DNA of 61,930 nt from Schoenoplectus triqueter (taxonomy: Eukaryota; Streptophyta; Magnoliopsida; Poales; Cyperaceae). The stretch is taken from positions 1 to 61,930 of the forward strand of contig CAXKVV010000247.1 in the NCBI GenBank assembly GCA_964058805.1, written 5' to 3'. The notes beneath the pieces were generated by a model. It was not told the DNA's origin and made no database searches. It was given only the letters and a program-made list of their open reading frames with translations. Position numbers and translations under genes: made by a program. Positions 1 to 14,800 of this stretch are shown here, one piece after another (the stretch's first letter is position 1; each line of letters opens with the position of its first letter).

Positions 1-116
1 AAAACGAGTCCGGGAGCGCAAAACATGAAAAAGGGACCCGACGCCCTCGGTACCGCCGTAAATGAGTTCGGGTGCGCAAAACATGAAAACGATACCCGAC
101 GCCCTCGATACCGCCG

Positions 117-147
117 AAAACGGGACCCGACGCCCTCGAGACCACCG
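117..147 (+). repeat. 31-bp half monomer (first clear example)
   Basis: This unit lacks the 27 bases between two gaaaacg copies that lie inside each 58-bp monomer, leaving only the gggacccgacgccctcgag...cc half. The same short unit follows the variant ending ctcgataccgccg again and again through array A, so it is a fixed part of the higher-order unit and not a sporadic deletion. The 7-bp gaaaacg direct repeat is a plausible recombination or slippage point (inference). Confidence 0.85.
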
Positions 148-2129
148 AAAACGAGTCCGAGCGCGCAAAACGTGAAAATGGGACCCGACGCCCTCGGTAC
201 CGCCGAAAACGAGTCCGGGCGCGCAAAACATGAAAACGGGACCCGACGCCCTCGGTACCGCCGAAAATTAGTTCGCGCGCAAAACATGAAAACGATACCC
301 GACGCCCTCGATACCGCCGAAAACGGGACCCGACGCCCTCGATACCGTCGAAAACGAGTCCGGGAACGCAAAACATTAAAACGGGACCCGACAACCTCGG
401 TACCGCCGAAAACGAGTCCGGGAGCGCCAAACGTGAAAACGAGACTCGACGCCCTCGGTACCGCCAAAAACGAGTCCGGGCGCGCAAAACATGAAAACGG
501 GACCCGACGACCTCGGTACCGCCGAAAATGAGTTCGGGCGCGCAAAACATGAAAACGATACCCGACGCCCTCGATACCGCCGAAAACGGGACCCGACGCC
601 CTCGAGACCGCCAAAAACGAGTCCGGGCGCGCAAAACATTAAAACGGGACCCGACAACTTCGGTACCGCCGAAAATGAGTCTGGGCGCGCAAAACGTGAA
701 AACGGTACCCGACGCACTTGGTACCACCAAAAACGAGTCTGGGGCGCAAAACATGAAAACGAGACCCGACGCCCTCGTTACCGCCGAAAATAAATTCGGG
801 CGCGCAAAACATGAAAACGATACCCGACGACTTTGATACCGCCGAAAACGGGACCCGACGCCCTCGAGACCGCTGCAAACGAGTCCGGGCGCGCAAAACA
901 TGAAAACGGGACCCGACGCCCTCCGTATCGCCGAAAACGAGTCCGGGCGCGTAAAACATGAAAACGGTACCCGACGCCCTCGGTACCGCCGAAAATGAGT
1001 TCGGGCGCGCAAAACATGAAAACGTTACCCGACGCCCTCGGTACCGTCGAAAACGGGACCCGACGCCCTTGAGACCGCCGCAAAACGAGTCCGGGCGCGC
1101 AAAACATGAAAATGGGACCCGACGCCCTCCGTATCGCCGAAAACGTGTCCGGGCGCGTAAAACATGAAAACGGGACCCGACGGCCTCGGTACCGCCGAAA
1201 ATGAGTTCGGGCGCGCAAAACATGAAAACGACACCCGACGCCCTCGGTACCGTCGAAAACGAGTCCGGGCGCGCAAAACTTGAAAACGAGACCCGAGGCC
1301 CTCGGTACAGCCGAAAACGAGTCCGAGCGCGCAAAACATGAAAAAGGGACCCGACGCCCTGGGTACCGCCGAAAACGAGTCCGGGCGCGCAAAACAAGAA
1401 AATGAGACACGACGCCCTCGGTACCGCCGAAACGGGACCCGACGCCCTTGGTACCGCCGAAAATGAGTTCGGGCGCGCAAAACATGAAAACGATACCCGA
1501 CGCCCTCGATACCGCCGAATACGAGTCCGGGCGCACAAAACATGAAAATGGGACTCGACGCCCTCGGTATCGCCAAAACGAGTCCGAGCGCGCAAAACAT
1601 GAAAACGGGACCCGACGCCCACGGTACCGCAGAAAATGAGTTTGGACGCGCAAAACATTCAAACGATACCTGACGCCCTCGATACCGCCGAAAATGTGTC
1701 CGGGACCCGACGAGCTCGGTACCGCCGAAAACGAGTCCGGGAGCGCAAAACGTGAAAACGGGACCCGACGCCCTTGGTACCACCAAAAACGAGTCCCGGG
1801 CGCAAAACATGAAAACGGGACCCGACGCCCTCGTTACCGCTGAAAATGAATTCGGGCGCGCAAAACATGAAAACGATACCCGACGCCTTCGATACCGCCG
1901 AAAACGGGACCCGACGCCCGCGATACCGCCGAATACGAGTCCGGGCGCACAAAACATGAAAATGGGACTCGACGCCCTCGGTATCGCCGAAAACGAGTCC
2001 GGGCGCACAAAACATGAAAACGGCACTCGACGCCCTCCGTATCGCCGAAAACGAGTCCGGGCGCGCAAAACATGAAAACGGGACCCGACGCCCTCGGTAC
2101 CGCTGAAAATGAGTTCGGGCGCGCAAAAC

Positions 2130-4015
2130 ATGAAAACGACACCCGATGCCCTCGGTACCGTCGAAAACGAGTCCGGGCGCGCAAAACTTGAAAACGGGAC
2201 CCGAGGCCCTCGGTACCGTCTAAAACGAGTCCGAGCGCGCAAAACATGAAAAAGGGACCCGACGCCCTGGGTATCGCCGAAAACGAGTCCGGGCGCGCAA
2301 AACAAGAAAATGAGACACGACGCCCTCGGTACCGCCGAAAACGAGTCCGGGCGCGCAAAACATGACAACGGGACCCGAGACCCGCGGTACCGCCGAAAAT
2401 GAGTTCGGGCGCGCAAAACATGAAAACGATACCCGACGCTCTCGATACCGCCGAAAACGGGACCCGACGCCCTCAAGACCGCCGAAAACGAGTCCGGGCG
2501 CGCAACACATTAAAACGGGACCCGACAACCTCGGTACCGCCGAAAACGAGTCCGGGCGCGCAAAACGTGTAAACGGGACCCGACGCCCCCGGTACCGCCG
2601 AAAACGAGTCCGGGAGCGCAAAACATGAAAAAGCGACCCGACGCCCTCGGTACCGCCGAAAATGAGTCCGGGCGCGCAAAACATGAAAACGGGACCCGAC
2701 GACCTCGGTACCGCCGAAAATTAGTTCGGGAGCGCAAAACATGAAAAAGATACCCGACGCCCTCGATACCGACGAAAACGGGACCCGACGCCCTCAATAC
2801 CGTCGAAAACGAGTCCGGGAACGCAAAACATTAAAACGGGACCCGACAACCTCGGTACCGCCGAAAACGAGTCCGGGAGCGCAAAACGTGAAAACGAGAC
2901 CCGACGCCCTCGGTACCGCCGAAAACGAGTCAGGGCGCGCAAAACATGAAAACGGGACCCGACGACCTCGGTACCGCCGAAAATGAGTTCGGGCGCGCAA
3001 AACATGAAAACGATACCCGACGCCCTCGATACCGCCGAAAACAGGACCCGACGCCCTCGAGACCACCAAAAACGAGTCCGGGCGCGCAAAACATTAAAAC
3101 GGGACCCGACGCCCTCGGTACCGCCGAAAACGAGTCCGGGCGAGCAAAACGTGAAAACGGGACCCGACGCCCTCGGTACCACCAAAAACGAGTCCGGGGC
3201 GCAAAACATGAAAACGAGACCCGACGCCCTCGTTACCGCTGAAAATGAATTCGGGCGCGCAAAACATGAAAACGATAGCCGACGCCTTTGATACCGTCGA
3301 AAACGGGACCTGACGCCCTCGAGACCGCCGCAAACGAGTCCGGGCGCACAAAACATGAAAACGGGACCCGACGCCCTCAGTATCGCCGAAAACGAGTCCA
3401 GGCACGTAAAACATGAAAACGGGACCCGACGCCCTCGGTACCGCCGAAAATGAGTTCGGGCGCGCAAAACATGGAAACGATACCCGACGCCTTCGATACC
3501 GCCGAAAACGGGACCCGACGCCCTCGATACCGTCGAATACGAGTCCGGGCGCACAAAACATGAAAATGGAACTAGACGCCCTCGGTATCGCCGAAAACGA
3601 GTCCGGGCGCGCAAAACATTAAAACGGGACCCGACGCCCTCGGTACCGCCGAAAATGAGTTTGGACGCGCAAAACATTCAAACGATACCGACGCCCTCGA
3701 TACCGCCGAAAATGTGTCCGGGACCTGACGAGCTCGGTACCGCCGAAAACGAGTCCGGGCGCGCAAAACGTGAAAACGGGACCCGACGCCCTCGGTACCA
3801 CCAAAAACGAGTCCGGGGCGCAAAACATGAAAACGGGACCCGACGCCCTCGTTACCGCCGAAAATGAATTCGGGCGCGCAAAACATGAAAATGATACCCG
3901 ACGCCTTCGATACCGCCGAAAACGGGACCCGACGCCCTCGATACCGCCGAATACGAGTCCGGGCGCACAAAACATGAAAATGGGACTCGACGCCCTCGTT
4001 ATCGCCGAAAACGAG
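2130..4015 (+). repeat. 1.9-kb block also present at about 6,425-8,311
   Basis: Rare variants match at a constant 4,295-base offset: acccgatgccctcgg at 2,141 and 6,436, the atgagtttggacgcgc variant at 3,655 and 7,950, and a series of other variant monomers between them. A single base is lost near 3,691 in this copy (gataccgacg instead of gatacccgacg). Part of the block (about 2,210-2,950) is present once more at offset 1,844 (about 4,054-4,794). Edges are approximate because neighbouring monomers are alike. Confidence 0.75.
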
Positions 4016-4192
4016 TCCGGGCGCCCAAAACTTGAAAACGGGACCCGAGGCCGTCGGTACCGTCTAAAACGAGTACGAGCGCGCAAAACATGAAAAAGGG
4101 ACCCGACGCCCTGGGTATCGCCGAAAACGAGTCCGGGCGCGCAAAACAAGAAAATGAGACACGACGCCCTCGGTACCGCCGAAAACGAGTCC

Positions 4193-5306
4193 GGGCGCGC
4201 AAAACATGAAAACGGTACCCGAGACCCGCGGTACCGCCGAAAATGAGTTCGGGCGCGCAAAACATGAAAACGATACCCGACGCTCTCGATACCGCCGAAA
4301 ACGGGACCCGACGCCCTCAAGACCGCCGAAAACGAGTCCGGGCGCGCAACACATTAAAACGGGACCCGACAACCTCGGTACCGCCGAAAACGAGTCCGGG
4401 CGCGCAAAACGTGTAAACGGGACCCGACGCCTCCGGTACCGCCGAAAACGAGTCCGGGAGCGCAAAACATGAAAAAGCGACCCGACGCCCTCGGTACCGC
4501 CGAAAACGAGTCCGGGCGCGCAAAACATGAAAACGGGACCCGACGACCTCGGTACCGCCGAAAATTAGTTCGGGAGCGCAAAACATGAAAAAGATACCCG
4601 ACGCCCTCGATACCGACGAAAACGGGACCCGACGCCCTCAATACAGTCGAAAACGAGTCCGGGAACGCAAAACATTAAAACGGGACCCGACAACCTCGGT
4701 ACCGCCGAAAACGAGTCCGGGAGCGCAAAACGTGAAAACGAGACCCGACGCCCTCGGTACCGCCGAAAACGAGTCAGGGCGCGCAAAACATGAAAACGGT
4801 ACCCGAGACCCGCGGTACCGCCGAAAATGAGTTCGGGCGCGCAAAACATGAAAACGATACCCGACGCTCTCGATACCGCCGAAAACGGGACCCGACGCCC
4901 TCAAGACCGCCGAAAACGAGTCCGGGCGCGCAACACATTAAAACGGGACCCGACAACCTCGGTACCGCCGAAAACGAGTCCGGGCGCGCAAAACGTGTAA
5001 ACGGGACCCGACGCCCCCGGTACCGCCGAAAACGAGTCCGGGAGCGCAAAACATGAAAAAGCGACCCGACGCCCTCGGTACCGCCGAAAACGAGTCCGGG
5101 CGCGCAAAACATGAAAACGGGACCCGACGACCTCGGTACCGCCGAAAATTAGTTCGGGAGCGCAAAACATGAAAAAGATACCCGACGCCCTCGATACCGA
5201 CGAAAACGGGACCCGACGCCCTCAATACCGTCGAAAACGAGTCCGGGAACGCAAAACATTAAAACGGGACCCGACAACCTCGGTACCGCCGAAAACGAGT
5301 CCGGGA
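4193..5306 (+). repeat. 584-bp tandem duplication
   Basis: Two near-identical segments start at about 4,193 and 4,777. The marker ggtacccgagacccgcgg occurs at both offsets, and the atgaaaaagatacccgacgcc variant lies at 4,585 and 5,169. A length of 584 equals two 263-bp higher-order units plus one 58-bp monomer, which fits unequal crossover in register with the monomers. The same 584-bp spacing recurs at about 15,042/15,626, where the larger block has been copied. Confidence 0.8.
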
Positions 5307-8297
5307 GCGTAAAACATGAAAACGGGACCCGACGACCTCGGTACCGCCGAAAATGAGTTCGGGCGCGCAAAACATGAAAACGATACCCGACGCCTTCGAT
5401 ACCGCCGAAAACAGGACCCGACGCCCTCGATACCGCCGAATACGAGTCCGGGTGCACAAAACATGAAAATGGAACTAGACGCCCTCGGTATCGCCGAAAA
5501 CGAGTCCGGGCGCGCAAAACATTAAAAAGGGACCCGACGCCCTGGGTATCGCCGAAAACGAGTCCGGGCGCGCAAAACAAGAAAATGAGACACGACGCCC
5601 TCGGTACCGCCGAAAACGAGTCCGGGCGCGCAAAACATGAAAACGGTACCCGAGACCCGCGGTACCGCCGAAAATGAGTTCGGGCGCGCAAAACATGAAA
5701 ACGATACCCGACGCTCTCGATACCGCCGAAAACGGGACCCGACGCCCTCAAGACCGCCGAAAACGAGTCCGGGCGCGCAACACATTAAAACGGGACCCGA
5801 CGCCCTCGAGACCACCAAAAACGAGTCCGGGCGCGCAAAACATTAAAACGGGACCCGACGCCCTCGGTACCGCCGAAAACGAGTCCGGGCGAGCAAAACG
5901 TGAAAACGGGACCCGACGCCCTCGGTACCACCAAAAACGAGTCCGGGGCGCAAAACATGAAAACGAGACCCGACGCCCTCGTTACCGCTGAAAATGAATT
6001 CGGGCGCGCAAAACATGAAAACGATAGCCGACGCCTTTGACACCGCCGAAAACGGGACCTGACGCCCTCGAGACCGCCGCAAACGAGTCCGGGCGCACAA
6101 AACATGAAAACGGGACCCGACGCCCTCAGTATCGCCGAAAATGAGTCCAGGCGCGTAAAACATGAAAACGGGACCCGACGCCCTCGGTACCGCCGAAAAT
6201 GAGTCCGGGCGCGCAAAACATGAAAATGATACCCGACGCATTCGATACCGCCGAAAACGGGACCCGACGCCCTCGATACCGCCGAATACGAGTCCGGGCG
6301 CACAAAACATGAAAATGGGACTCGACGCCCTCGGTATCGCCGAAAACGAGTCCGGGCGCCCAAAACATGAAAACGGGACCCGACGCCCTCGGTACCGCTG
6401 AAAATGAGTTCGGGCGCGCAAAACATTCAAACGATACCCGATGCCCTCGGTACAGTCGAAAACGAGTCCGGGCGCGCAAAACTTGAAAACGGGACCCGAG
6501 GCCCTCGGTACCGTCTAAAACGAGTCCGAGCGCGCAAAACATGAAAAAGGGACCCGACGCCCTGGGTATCGCCGAAAACGAGTCCGGGCGCGCAAAACAA
6601 GAAAATGAGACACGACGCCCTCGGTACCGCCGAAAACGAGTCCGGGCGCGCAAAACATGAAAACGGGACCCGAGACCCGCGGTACCGCTGAAAATGAGTT
6701 CGGGCGCGCAAAACATGAAAACGATACCCGACGCTCTCGATACCGCCGAAAACGGGACCCGACGCCCTCAAGACCGCCGAAAACGAGTCCGTGCGCGCAA
6801 CACATTAAAACGGGACCCGACAACCTCGGTACCGCCGAAAACGAGTCCGGGCGCGCAAAACATGTAAACGGGACCCGACGCCCCCGGTACCGCCGAAAAC
6901 GAGTCCGGGAGCGCAAAACATGAAAAAACGACCCGACGCCCTCGGTACCGCCGAAAACGAGTCTGGGCGCGCAAAACATGAAAACGGGACCCGACGACCT
7001 CGGTACCGCCGAAAATTAGTTCGGGAGCGTAAAACATGAAAAAGATACCCGACGCCCTCGATACCGACGAAAACGGGACCCGACGCCCTCAATACCGTCG
7101 AAAACGAGTCCGGGAACGCAAAACATTAAAACGGGACCCGACAACCTCGGTACCGCCGAAAACGAGTCCGGGAGCGCAAAACGTGAAAACGAGACCCGAC
7201 GCCCTCGGTACCGCCGAAAACGAGTCAGGGCGCGCAAAACATGAAAACGGGACCCGACGACCTCGGTACCGCCGAAAATGAGTTCGGGCGCGCAAAACAT
7301 GAAAACGATACCCGACGCCCTCGATACCGCCGAAAACAGGACCCGACGCCCTCGAGACCACCAAAAACGAGTCCGGGCGCGCAAAACATTAAAACGGGAC
7401 CCGACGCCCTCGGTACCGCCGAAAACGAGTCCGGGCGAGCAAAACGTCAAAACGGGACCCGACGCCCTCGGTACCACCAAAAACGAGTCCGGGGCGCAAA
7501 ACATGAAAACGAGACCCGACGCCCTCGTTACCGCTGAAAATGAATTCGGGCGCGCAAAACATGAAAACGATAGCCGACGCCTTTGATACCGTCGAAAACG
7601 GGACCCGACGCCCTCGAGACCGCCGCAAACGAGTCCGGGCGCACAAAAAAAGAAAACGGGACGCGACGCCCTCAGTAACGCCGAAAACGAGTCCAGGCGC
7701 GTAAAACATGAAAACGGGACCCGACGCCCTCGGTACCGCCGAAAATGAGTTCGGGCGCGCAAAACATGAAAACGATACCCGACGCCTTCGATACCGCCGA
7801 AAATGGGACCCGACGCCCTCGATACCGCCGAATATGAGTCCGGGCGCACAAAACATGAAAATGGAACTCGACGCCCTCGGTATCGCCGAAAACGAGTCCG
7901 GGCGCGCAAAACATTAAAACGGGACCCGACGCCCTCGGTACCGCCGAAAATGAGTTTGGACGCGCAAAACATTCAAACGATACCCGACGCCCTCGATACC
8001 GCCGAAAATGTGTCCGGGACCCGACGAGCTCGGTACCGCCGAAAACGAGTCCGGGCGCGCAAAACGTGAAAACGGGACCCGACGCCCTCGGTACCACCAA
8101 AAACGAGTCCGGGGCGCAAAACATCAAAACGGGACCCGACGCCCTCGTTACCGCCGAAAATGAATTCGTGCGCGCAAAACATGAAAACGATACCCGACGC
8201 CTTCGATACCGCCGAAAACGGGACCCGACGCCCTCGATACCGCCGAATACGAGTCCGGGCACACAAAACATGAAAATGGGACTCGACGCCCTCGGTA

Positions 8298-11200
8298 TCG
8301 CCGAAAACGAGTCCGGGCGCACAAAACATGAAAATGGGACCCGACGCCCTCCGTATCGCCTAAAACGAGTCCGGGCGCGCAAAACATGAAAACGGGACCC
8401 GACGCCCTCGGTACCGCCGAAAACGGGACCCGACGCCCTCGAGACCACCAAAAACGAGTCCGGGCGCGCAAAACATTAAAACGGGACCCGACAACCTCGG
8501 TACCGCCGAAAACGAGTCCGGGCGCGCAAAAAGTGAAAACGGGACCCGACGCCCTCGGTACTACCAAAAACGAGTCCAGGGCGCAAAACATGAAAACGAG
8601 ACCCGACGCCCTCGTTACCGCTGAAAATGAATTCGGGCGCGCAAAACATGAAAACGATAGCCGACGCCTTTGATACCGCCGAAAATGGGACCCGACGCCC
8701 TCGAGACCGCCGCAAACGAGTCCGGGCGCACAAAACATGAAAACGGGACCCGACGCCCTCAGTATCGCCGAAAACGAGTCCAGGCGCGTAAAACATGAAA
8801 CGGGACCCGACGCCCTCGGTACCGCCGAAAATGAGTTCGAGCGCGCAAAACATTAAAACGATACCCGACGCCTTCGATACCGCTGAAAACGGGACCCGAC
8901 GCCCTCGATACTGCCGAATACGAGTCCGGGCGCACAAAACATGAAAATGGAACTCGACGCCCTCGGTATCGCCGAAAATGAGTCCGGGCGCACAAAACAT
9001 GAAAACGGGACCCGACGCCCTCGGTATCGCCGAAAACGAGTCCGGGCGCGCAAAACATGAAAACGGGACCCGACGCCCTCGGTAACGCCGAAAATGAGTT
9101 CGGGCTTGCAAAACATGAAAACGATACCCGATGCCCTCGGTACCGTCGAAAAAGAGTCCGGGCGCGCAAAACATGGAAAAGGGACCCGACGCCCTGGGTA
9201 TCGCCGAAAACGAGTCCGGGCGCGCAAAACAAGAAAATGAGACACGACGCCCTCGGTACCGCCGAAAACGAGTCCTGGCGCGCAAAACATGAAAACAGGA
9301 CCCGAGACCCGCGGTACCGCCGAAAATGAGTTCGAGCGCGCAAAACATGAAAACGATACCCGACGCCCTCGATACCGCCGAAAACGGGACCCGACGCCCT
9401 CAAGACCGCCGAAAACGAGTCCGGGCGCGCAACACATTAAAACGGGACCCGACAACCTCGGTACCGCCGAAAACGAGTCCGGGCGCGCAAAACGTGAAAA
9501 CGGGACCCGACGCCCCCGGTACCGCCGAAAACGAGTCCGGGAGTGCAAAACATGAAAAAGGGACCCGACGCCCTCGGTACCGCCGAAAATGAGTTCGGGC
9601 GCGCAAAACAAGAAAACGATACCCGACGCCCTCGATACCGCCGAAAACGGGGCCCGACGCCCTCGAGCCCACCGAAAACGAGTCCGAGCGCGCAAAACGT
9701 GAAAACGGGACCCGACGCCCTCGGTACCGCCGAAAACGAGTCCGGGCGCGCAAAACATGAAAACGGGAACCGACGCCCTCGGTACCGCCGAAAATGAGTT
9801 CGGGCGCGCAAAACATAAAAACGATACCCGACGCCCTCTATACCGTCGAAAATGTGTCCGGGACCCGACGACCTCGGTACCGCCGAAAATTAGTTCGGGA
9901 GCGCAAAACATGAAAACGATACCCGACGCCCTCGATACCGCCGAAAACGGGACCCAACGCCCTCAATACCGTCGAAAACGAGTCCAGGAACGCAAAACAT
10001 TAAAACGGGACCCGACAACCTCGGTACCGCCGAAAACGAGTCCGGGAGCGCAAAACGTGAAAACGAGACCCGACGCCCTCGGTACCGCCAAAAACGAGTC
10101 CGGGCGGGCAAAACATGAAAACGGGACCCGACGACCTCGGTACCGCCGAATATGAGTTCGGGCGCGCAAAACATGAAAACGATACCCGACGCCCTCGATA
10201 CCGCCGAAAACGGGACCCGACGCCCTCGAGCCCACCGAAAATGAGTCCGAGCGCGCAAGACGTGAAAACGGGACCCGACGCCCTCGGTACCGCCGAAAAT
10301 GAGTTCGGGCGCGCAAAACATAAAAACGATACCCGACGCCCTCTATACCGCCGAAAATGTGTCCGGGACCCGACGACCTCGGTACCGCCGAAAATTAGTT
10401 CGGGAGCGCAAAACATGAAAACGATACCCGACGCCCTCGATACCGCCGAAAACGGGACCCGACGCCCTCAGTACCGTCGAAAACGAGTCCGGGAACGCAA
10501 AACATTAAAACGGGACCCGACAACCTCGGTACCACCGAAAACGAGTCCGGGAGCGCAAAACGTGAAAACGAGACCCGACGCCCTCGGAACCGCCGAAAAC
10601 GAGTCCGGGCGCGCAAAACATGAAAACGGGACCCGACGACCTCGGTACCGCCGAAAATGAGTTCGGGCGCGCAAAACATGAAAACGATACCCGACGCCCT
10701 CGATACCGCCGAAAACGGGACCCGACGCCCTCAGTACCGTCGAAAACGAGTCCGGGAACGCAAAACATTAAAACGGGACCCGACAACCTCGGTACCACCG
10801 AAAACGAGTCCGAGAGCGCAAAACGTGAAAACGAGACCCGACGCCCACGGAACCGCCTGAAAACGAGTCCGGGCGCGCAAAACATGAAAACGGGACCCGA
10901 CGACCTCGGTACCGCCGAAAATGAGTTCGGGCGCGCAAAACATGAAAACGACACCCGACGCCCTCGAGACCGCCAAAAACGAGTCCGGGCGCGCAAAACA
11001 TTAAAACGGGACCCGACAACCTCGGTACCGCCGAAAACGAGTCCGGGCGCGCAAGACGTAAAAACGGAACCCGACAAGCTCGGTACCACCGAAAACGAGT
11101 CCGGGAGCGCAAAACGTGAAAACGAGACCTGACGCCCTCGGAACCGCCGAAAATGAGTCCGGGCGCGCAAAACATGAAAACGGGACCCGACGACCTCGGT

Positions 11201-11843
11201 ACCGCCGAAAATGAGTTCGGGCGCGCAAAACATGAAAACGATACCCGACGCCCTCGAGACCGCCAAAAACGAGTCCGGGCGCGCAAAACATTAAAACGGG
11301 ACCCAACAACCTCGGTACCGCCGAAAACGAGTCCGGGCGCGCAAAACGTAAAAACGGGACCCGACGCCCTCGGTACCGCCGAAAATGAGTTCGGGCGCGC
11401 AAAACATGAAAACGATACCCGACGCTCTCGATACCGCCGAAAACGGGACCCGACGCCCTCAAGACCGCCGAAAACGAGTCCGGGCGCGCAACACATTAAA
11501 ACGGGACCCGACAACCTCGGTACCGCCGAAAACGAGTCCGGGCGCGCAAAACGTGTAAACGGGACCCGACGCCCCCGGTACCGCCGAAAACGAGTCCGGG
11601 AGCGCAAAACATGAAAAAGCGACACGACGCCCTCGGTACCGCCGAAAACGAGTCCGGGCGCGCAAAACATGAAAACGGGACCCGACGACCTCGGTACCGT
11701 CGAAAATTAGTTCGGGAGCGCAAAACATGAAAAAGATACCCGACGCCCTCGATACCGACGAAAACGGGACCCGACGCCCTCAATACAGTCGAAAACGAGT
11801 CCGGGAACGCAAAACATTAAAACGGGACCCGACAACCTCGGTA
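8298..11843 (+). repeat. 3,546-bp segmental unit, copy 1
   Basis: This segment is repeated directly downstream at an offset of exactly 3,546 bases. Diagnostic variants such as ccctccgtatcgcctaaaac (near 8,346 and 11,892) match at that spacing. The left edge lies where ggtatcg here meets ggtaccg in copy 2 (8,297/11,843). Conceptual frames of 290 and 352 codons are identical between copies, and I saw only about ten point differences over the whole length, mostly in the last 1.4 kb. Confidence 0.92.
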
Positions 11844-14800
11844 CCGCCGAAAACGAGTCCGGGCGCACAAAACATGAAAATGGGACCCGACGCCCTCCGT
11901 ATCGCCTAAAACGAGTCCGGGCGCGCAAAACATGAAAACGGGACCCGACGCCCTCGGTACCGCCGAAAACGGGACCCGACGCCCTCGAGACCACCAAAAA
12001 CGAGTCCGGGCGCGCAAAACATTAAAACGGGACCCGACAACCTCGGTACCGCCGAAAACGAGTCCGGGCGCGCAAAAAGTGAAAACGGGACCCGACGCCC
12101 TCGGTACTACCAAAAACGAGTCCAGGGCGCAAAACATGAAAACGAGACCCGACGCCCTCGTTACCGCTGAAAATGAATTCGGGCGCGCAAAACATGAAAA
12201 CGATAGCCGACGCCTTTGATACCGCCGAAAATGGGACCCGACGCCCTCGAGACCGCCGCAAACGAGTCCGGGCGCACAAAACATGAAAACGGGACCCGAC
12301 GCCCTCAGTATCGCCGAAAACGAGTCCAGGCGCGTAAAACATGAAACGGGACCCGACGCCCTCGGTACCGCCGAAAATGAGTTCGAGCGCGCAAAACATT
12401 AAAACGATACCCGACGCCTTCGATACCGCTGAAAACGGGACCCGACGCCCTCGATACTGCCGAATACGAGTCCGGGCGCACAAAACATGAAAATGGAACT
12501 CGACGCCCTCGGTATCGCCGAAAATGAGTCCGGGCGCACAAAACATGAAAACGGGACCCGACGCCCTCGGTATCGCCGAAAACGAGTCCGGGCGCGCAAA
12601 ACATGAAAACGGGACCCGACGCCCTCGGTAACGCCGAAAATGAGTTCGGGCTTGCAAAACATGAAAACGATACCCGATGCCCTCGGTACCGTCGAAAAAG
12701 AGTCCGGGCGCGCAAAACATGGAAAAGGGACCCGACGCCCTGGGTATCGCCGAAAACGAGTCCGGGCGCGCAAAACAAGAAAATGAGACACGACGCCCTC
12801 GGTACCGCCGAAAACGAGTCCTGGCGCGCAAAACATGAAAACAGGACCCGAGACCCGCGGTACCGCCGAAAATGAGTTCGAGCGCGCAAAACATGAAAAC
12901 GATACCCGACGCCCTCGATACCGCCGAAAACGGGACCCGACGCCCTCAAGACCGCCGAAAACGAGTCCGGGCGCGCAACACATTAAAACGGGACCCGACA
13001 ACCTCGGTACCGCCGAAAACGAGTCCGGGCGCGCAAAACGTGAAAACGGGACCCGACGCCCCCGGTACCGCCGAAAACGAGTCCGGGAGTGCAAAACATG
13101 AAAAAGGGACCCGACGCCCTCGGTACCGCCGAAAATGAGTTCGGGCGCGCAAAACAAGAAAACGATACCCGACGCCCTCGATACCGCCGAAAACGGGGCC
13201 CGACGCCCTCGAGCCCACCGAAAACGAGTCCGAGCGCGCAAAACGTGAAAACGGGACCCGACGCCCTCGGTACCGCCGAAAACGAGTCCGGGCGCGCAAA
13301 ACATGAAAACGGGAACCGACGCCCTCGGTACCGCCGAAAATGAGTTCGGGCGCGCAAAACATAAAAACGATACCCGACGCCCTCTATACCGTCGAAAATG
13401 TGTCCGGGACCCGACGACCTCGGTACCGCCGAAAATTAGTTCGGGAGCGCAAAACATGAAAACGATACCCGACGCCCTCGATACCGCCGAAAACGGGACC
13501 CAACGCCCTCAATACCGTCGAAAACGAGTCCAGGAACGCAAAACATTAAAACGGGACCCGACAACCTCGGTACCGCCGAAAACGAGTCCGGGAGCGCAAA
13601 ACGTGAAAACGAGACCCGACGCCCTCGGTACCGCCAAAAACGAGTCCGGGCGGGCAAAACATGAAAACGGGACCCGACGACCTCGGTACCGCCGAATATG
13701 AGTTCGGGCGCGCAAAACATGAAAACGATACCCGACGCCCTCGATACCGCCGAAAACGGGACCCGACGCCCTCGAGCCCACCGAAAATGAGTCCGAGCGC
13801 GCAAGACGTGAAAACGGGACCCGACGCCCTCGGTACCGCCGAAAATGAGTTCGGGCGCGCAAAACATAAAAACGATACCCGACGCCCTCTATACCGCCGA
13901 AAATGTGTCCGGGACCCGACGACCTCGGTACCGCCGAAAATTAGTTCGGGAGCGCAAAACATGAAAACGATACCCGACGCCCTCGATACCGCCGAAAACG
14001 GGACCCGACGCCCTCAGTACCGTCGAAAACGAGTCCGGGAACGCAAAACATTAAAACGGGACCCGACAACCTCGGTACCACCGAAAACGAGTCCGGGAGC
14101 GCAAAACGTGAAAACGAGACCCGACGCCCTCGGAACCGCCGAAAACGAGTCCGGGCGCGCAAAACATGAAAACGGGACCCGACGACCTCGGTACCGCCGA
14201 AAATGAGTTCGGGCGCGCAAAACATGAAAACGATACCCGACGCCCTCGATACCGCCGAAAACGGGACCCGACGCCCTCAGTACCGTCGAAAACGAGTCCG
14301 GGAACGCAAAACATTAAAACGGGACCCGACAACCTCGGTACCACCGAAAACGAGTCCGGGAGCGCAAAACGTGAAAACGAGACCCGACGCCCACGGAACC
14401 GCCTGAAAACGAGTCCGGGCGCGCAAAACATGAAAACGGGACCCGACGACCTCGGTACCGCCGAAAATGAGTTCGGGCGCGCAAAACATGAAAACGACAC
14501 CCGACGCCCTCGAGACCGCCAAAAACGAGTCCGGGCGCGTAAAACATTAAAACGGGACCCGACAACCTCGGTACCGCCGAAAACGAGTCCGGGCGCGCAA
14601 GACGTAAAAACGGAACCCGACAACCTCGGTACCACCGAAAACGAGTCCGGGAGCGCAAAACGTGAAAACGAGACCTGACGCCCTCGGAACCGCCGAAAAT
14701 GAGTCCGGGCGCGCAAAACATGAAAACGGGACCCGACGACCTCGGTACCGCCGAAAATGAGTTCGGGCGCGCAAAACATGAAAACGATACCCGACGCCCT

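Noticed and set aside
1700..1720. Cloning-vector polylinker (gagctcggtacc)
   Set aside because: The adjacent SacI and KpnI sites are a chance monomer variant that recurs in other copies (for example near 8,025 and 19,130), and no other vector sequence is present.
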